This document shows, piece after piece, positions 12,605 through 12,815 of a stretch of DNA of 12,815 nucleotides. The stretch comes from CAYNJY01 sp964397755 (lineage in GTDB: Bacteria; Patescibacteriota; Microgenomatia; UBA10105; UBA927). The notes beneath the pieces are model-generated. The model searched no databases, was not told the DNA's origin, and saw only the letters and a list, made by a program, of their open reading frames with translations. Position 1 is the stretch's first letter. Every line of letters begins with the position of its first letter. The stretch lies in NCBI GenBank assembly GCA_964397755.1, contig CAYNJY010000015.1:1-12815 (forward strand), given 5' to 3'. The translations under genes were made by a program, and so were the position numbers.

Positions 12605-12815
12605 AAGTTTGGAAAGGCGTTTGGAGTCCTGAGTACCGGTCGGGACAAGCTGTCCGCCCAAGAAGCGGAACGGGTAAGCCCGTGATAGCTGTATTGAGAG
12701 TTCATGGTCAATAGTAAATCGTTCATGGTAAGAAACACATTGTATTACCCATGAACTATGAACCAATAACTATGAACTAACATAAGGTGGTACCGCGGGG
12801 ATTACCCTCGCCCTT
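12605..12815 (+). ncRNA. T-box leader RNA (right end cut by window)
   Basis: The T-box sequence GGTGGTACCGCG (12786-12797) is the conserved tRNA acceptor-binding bulge of T-box antiterminators; AAGG (12784-12787) can pair with CCTT (12812-12815) and GCGGGG with CCTCGC for the antiterminator hairpin, loop ATTAC. Upstream, an AGTA motif (12632-12635), hairpins GGACA/TGTCC and ACGGG/CCCGT, and a repeat-rich stem (about 12699-12778) would form Stem I and the linker. The leader senses uncharged tRNA and lets transcription pass into an aminoacyl-tRNA synthetase or amino-acid gene outside the window. I could not assign the specifier codon; proS is the best guess from conserved gene order after rseP. 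Confidence 0.85.
12699..12778. repeat. TTCATGGT/ACCATGAAC-type repeat cluster in the T-box leader
   Basis: Variants of one short word recur on both strands: AGTTCATGGT (12699-12708), GTTCATGGT (12721-12729), CCCATGAAC (12748-12756), TATGAACC (12757-12764) and TATGAACT (12771-12778). GTTCATGG (12721-12728) pairs with CCATGAAC (12749-12756) and AGTTCAT (12699-12705) with ATGAACT (12772-12778), giving a long imperfect hairpin. Confidence 0.7.

Noticed and set aside
12302..12766. Long minus-strand frames opposite the DUF5667-like gene and T-box leader
   Set aside because: They mirror the purine-rich low-complexity tail and run over the T-box promoter and leader, with no ribosome site or recognisable motif.

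Overview
The window looks like chromosomal DNA from a small-genome, Patescibacteria/CPR-like bacterium. This rests on an unusually short EF-Ts, a DUF5667-type membrane-anchored protein, tightly packed genes with frequent GTG starts and overlaps, weak Shine-Dalgarno signals at many genes, and bacterial-type ribosomal, RRF and T-box elements. The phylum call is an inference; no taxonomic marker was searched.

Layout. Bases 3-212 hold the tail of an unrecognised gene cut by the left edge, followed by about 255 bases without a supported gene. Bases 469-4799 carry a tightly packed six-gene block on the plus strand: thymidylate kinase (tmk), a type II thymidine kinase whose catalytic Glu appears to be Ala, two mutually paralogous P-loop proteins of unknown function, a histidine phosphatase and uridine phosphorylase (udp). 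Most junctions overlap by a few bases. The theme is nucleoside and deoxynucleotide salvage: udp frees or attaches bases, thymidine kinase makes dTMP, tmk makes dTDP, and the two unknown P-loop proteins plus the phosphatase are plausible further kinase/phosphatase steps. The two P-loop genes are visibly AT-richer than their neighbours. The block ends in a 36-base near-perfect palindrome over the udp stop codon and, about 60 bases later, a rho-independent terminator with eight Ts.

Bases 4933-5414 contain a decayed, frameshifted C-terminal half of a second histidine phosphatase and a promoter placed so close to the next ATG that the transcript would be nearly leaderless. That promoter serves a 621-residue protein of unknown family (5415-7280) with an HD-phosphohydrolase-like pattern of His/Asp residues. 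Next come glyA (serine hydroxymethyltransferase) and an intergenic region with a strong terminator and mutually exclusive upstream stems that could form an attenuator.

Bases 8817-11750 are a housekeeping cluster: rpsB, tsf, frr and rseP. It resembles the widespread rpsB-tsf-pyrH-frr-...-rseP-proS order, but pyrH and the genes usually found between frr and rseP are absent. A DUF5667-like anchored protein with a Pro/Thr linker and a Gly/Arg/Gln tail follows. The window ends in a T-box leader with a textbook promoter (TTGACA, 17 bases, TATACT) and the T-box/antiterminator sequence at the right edge. The regulated gene is outside; by conserved order, proS is the best guess.
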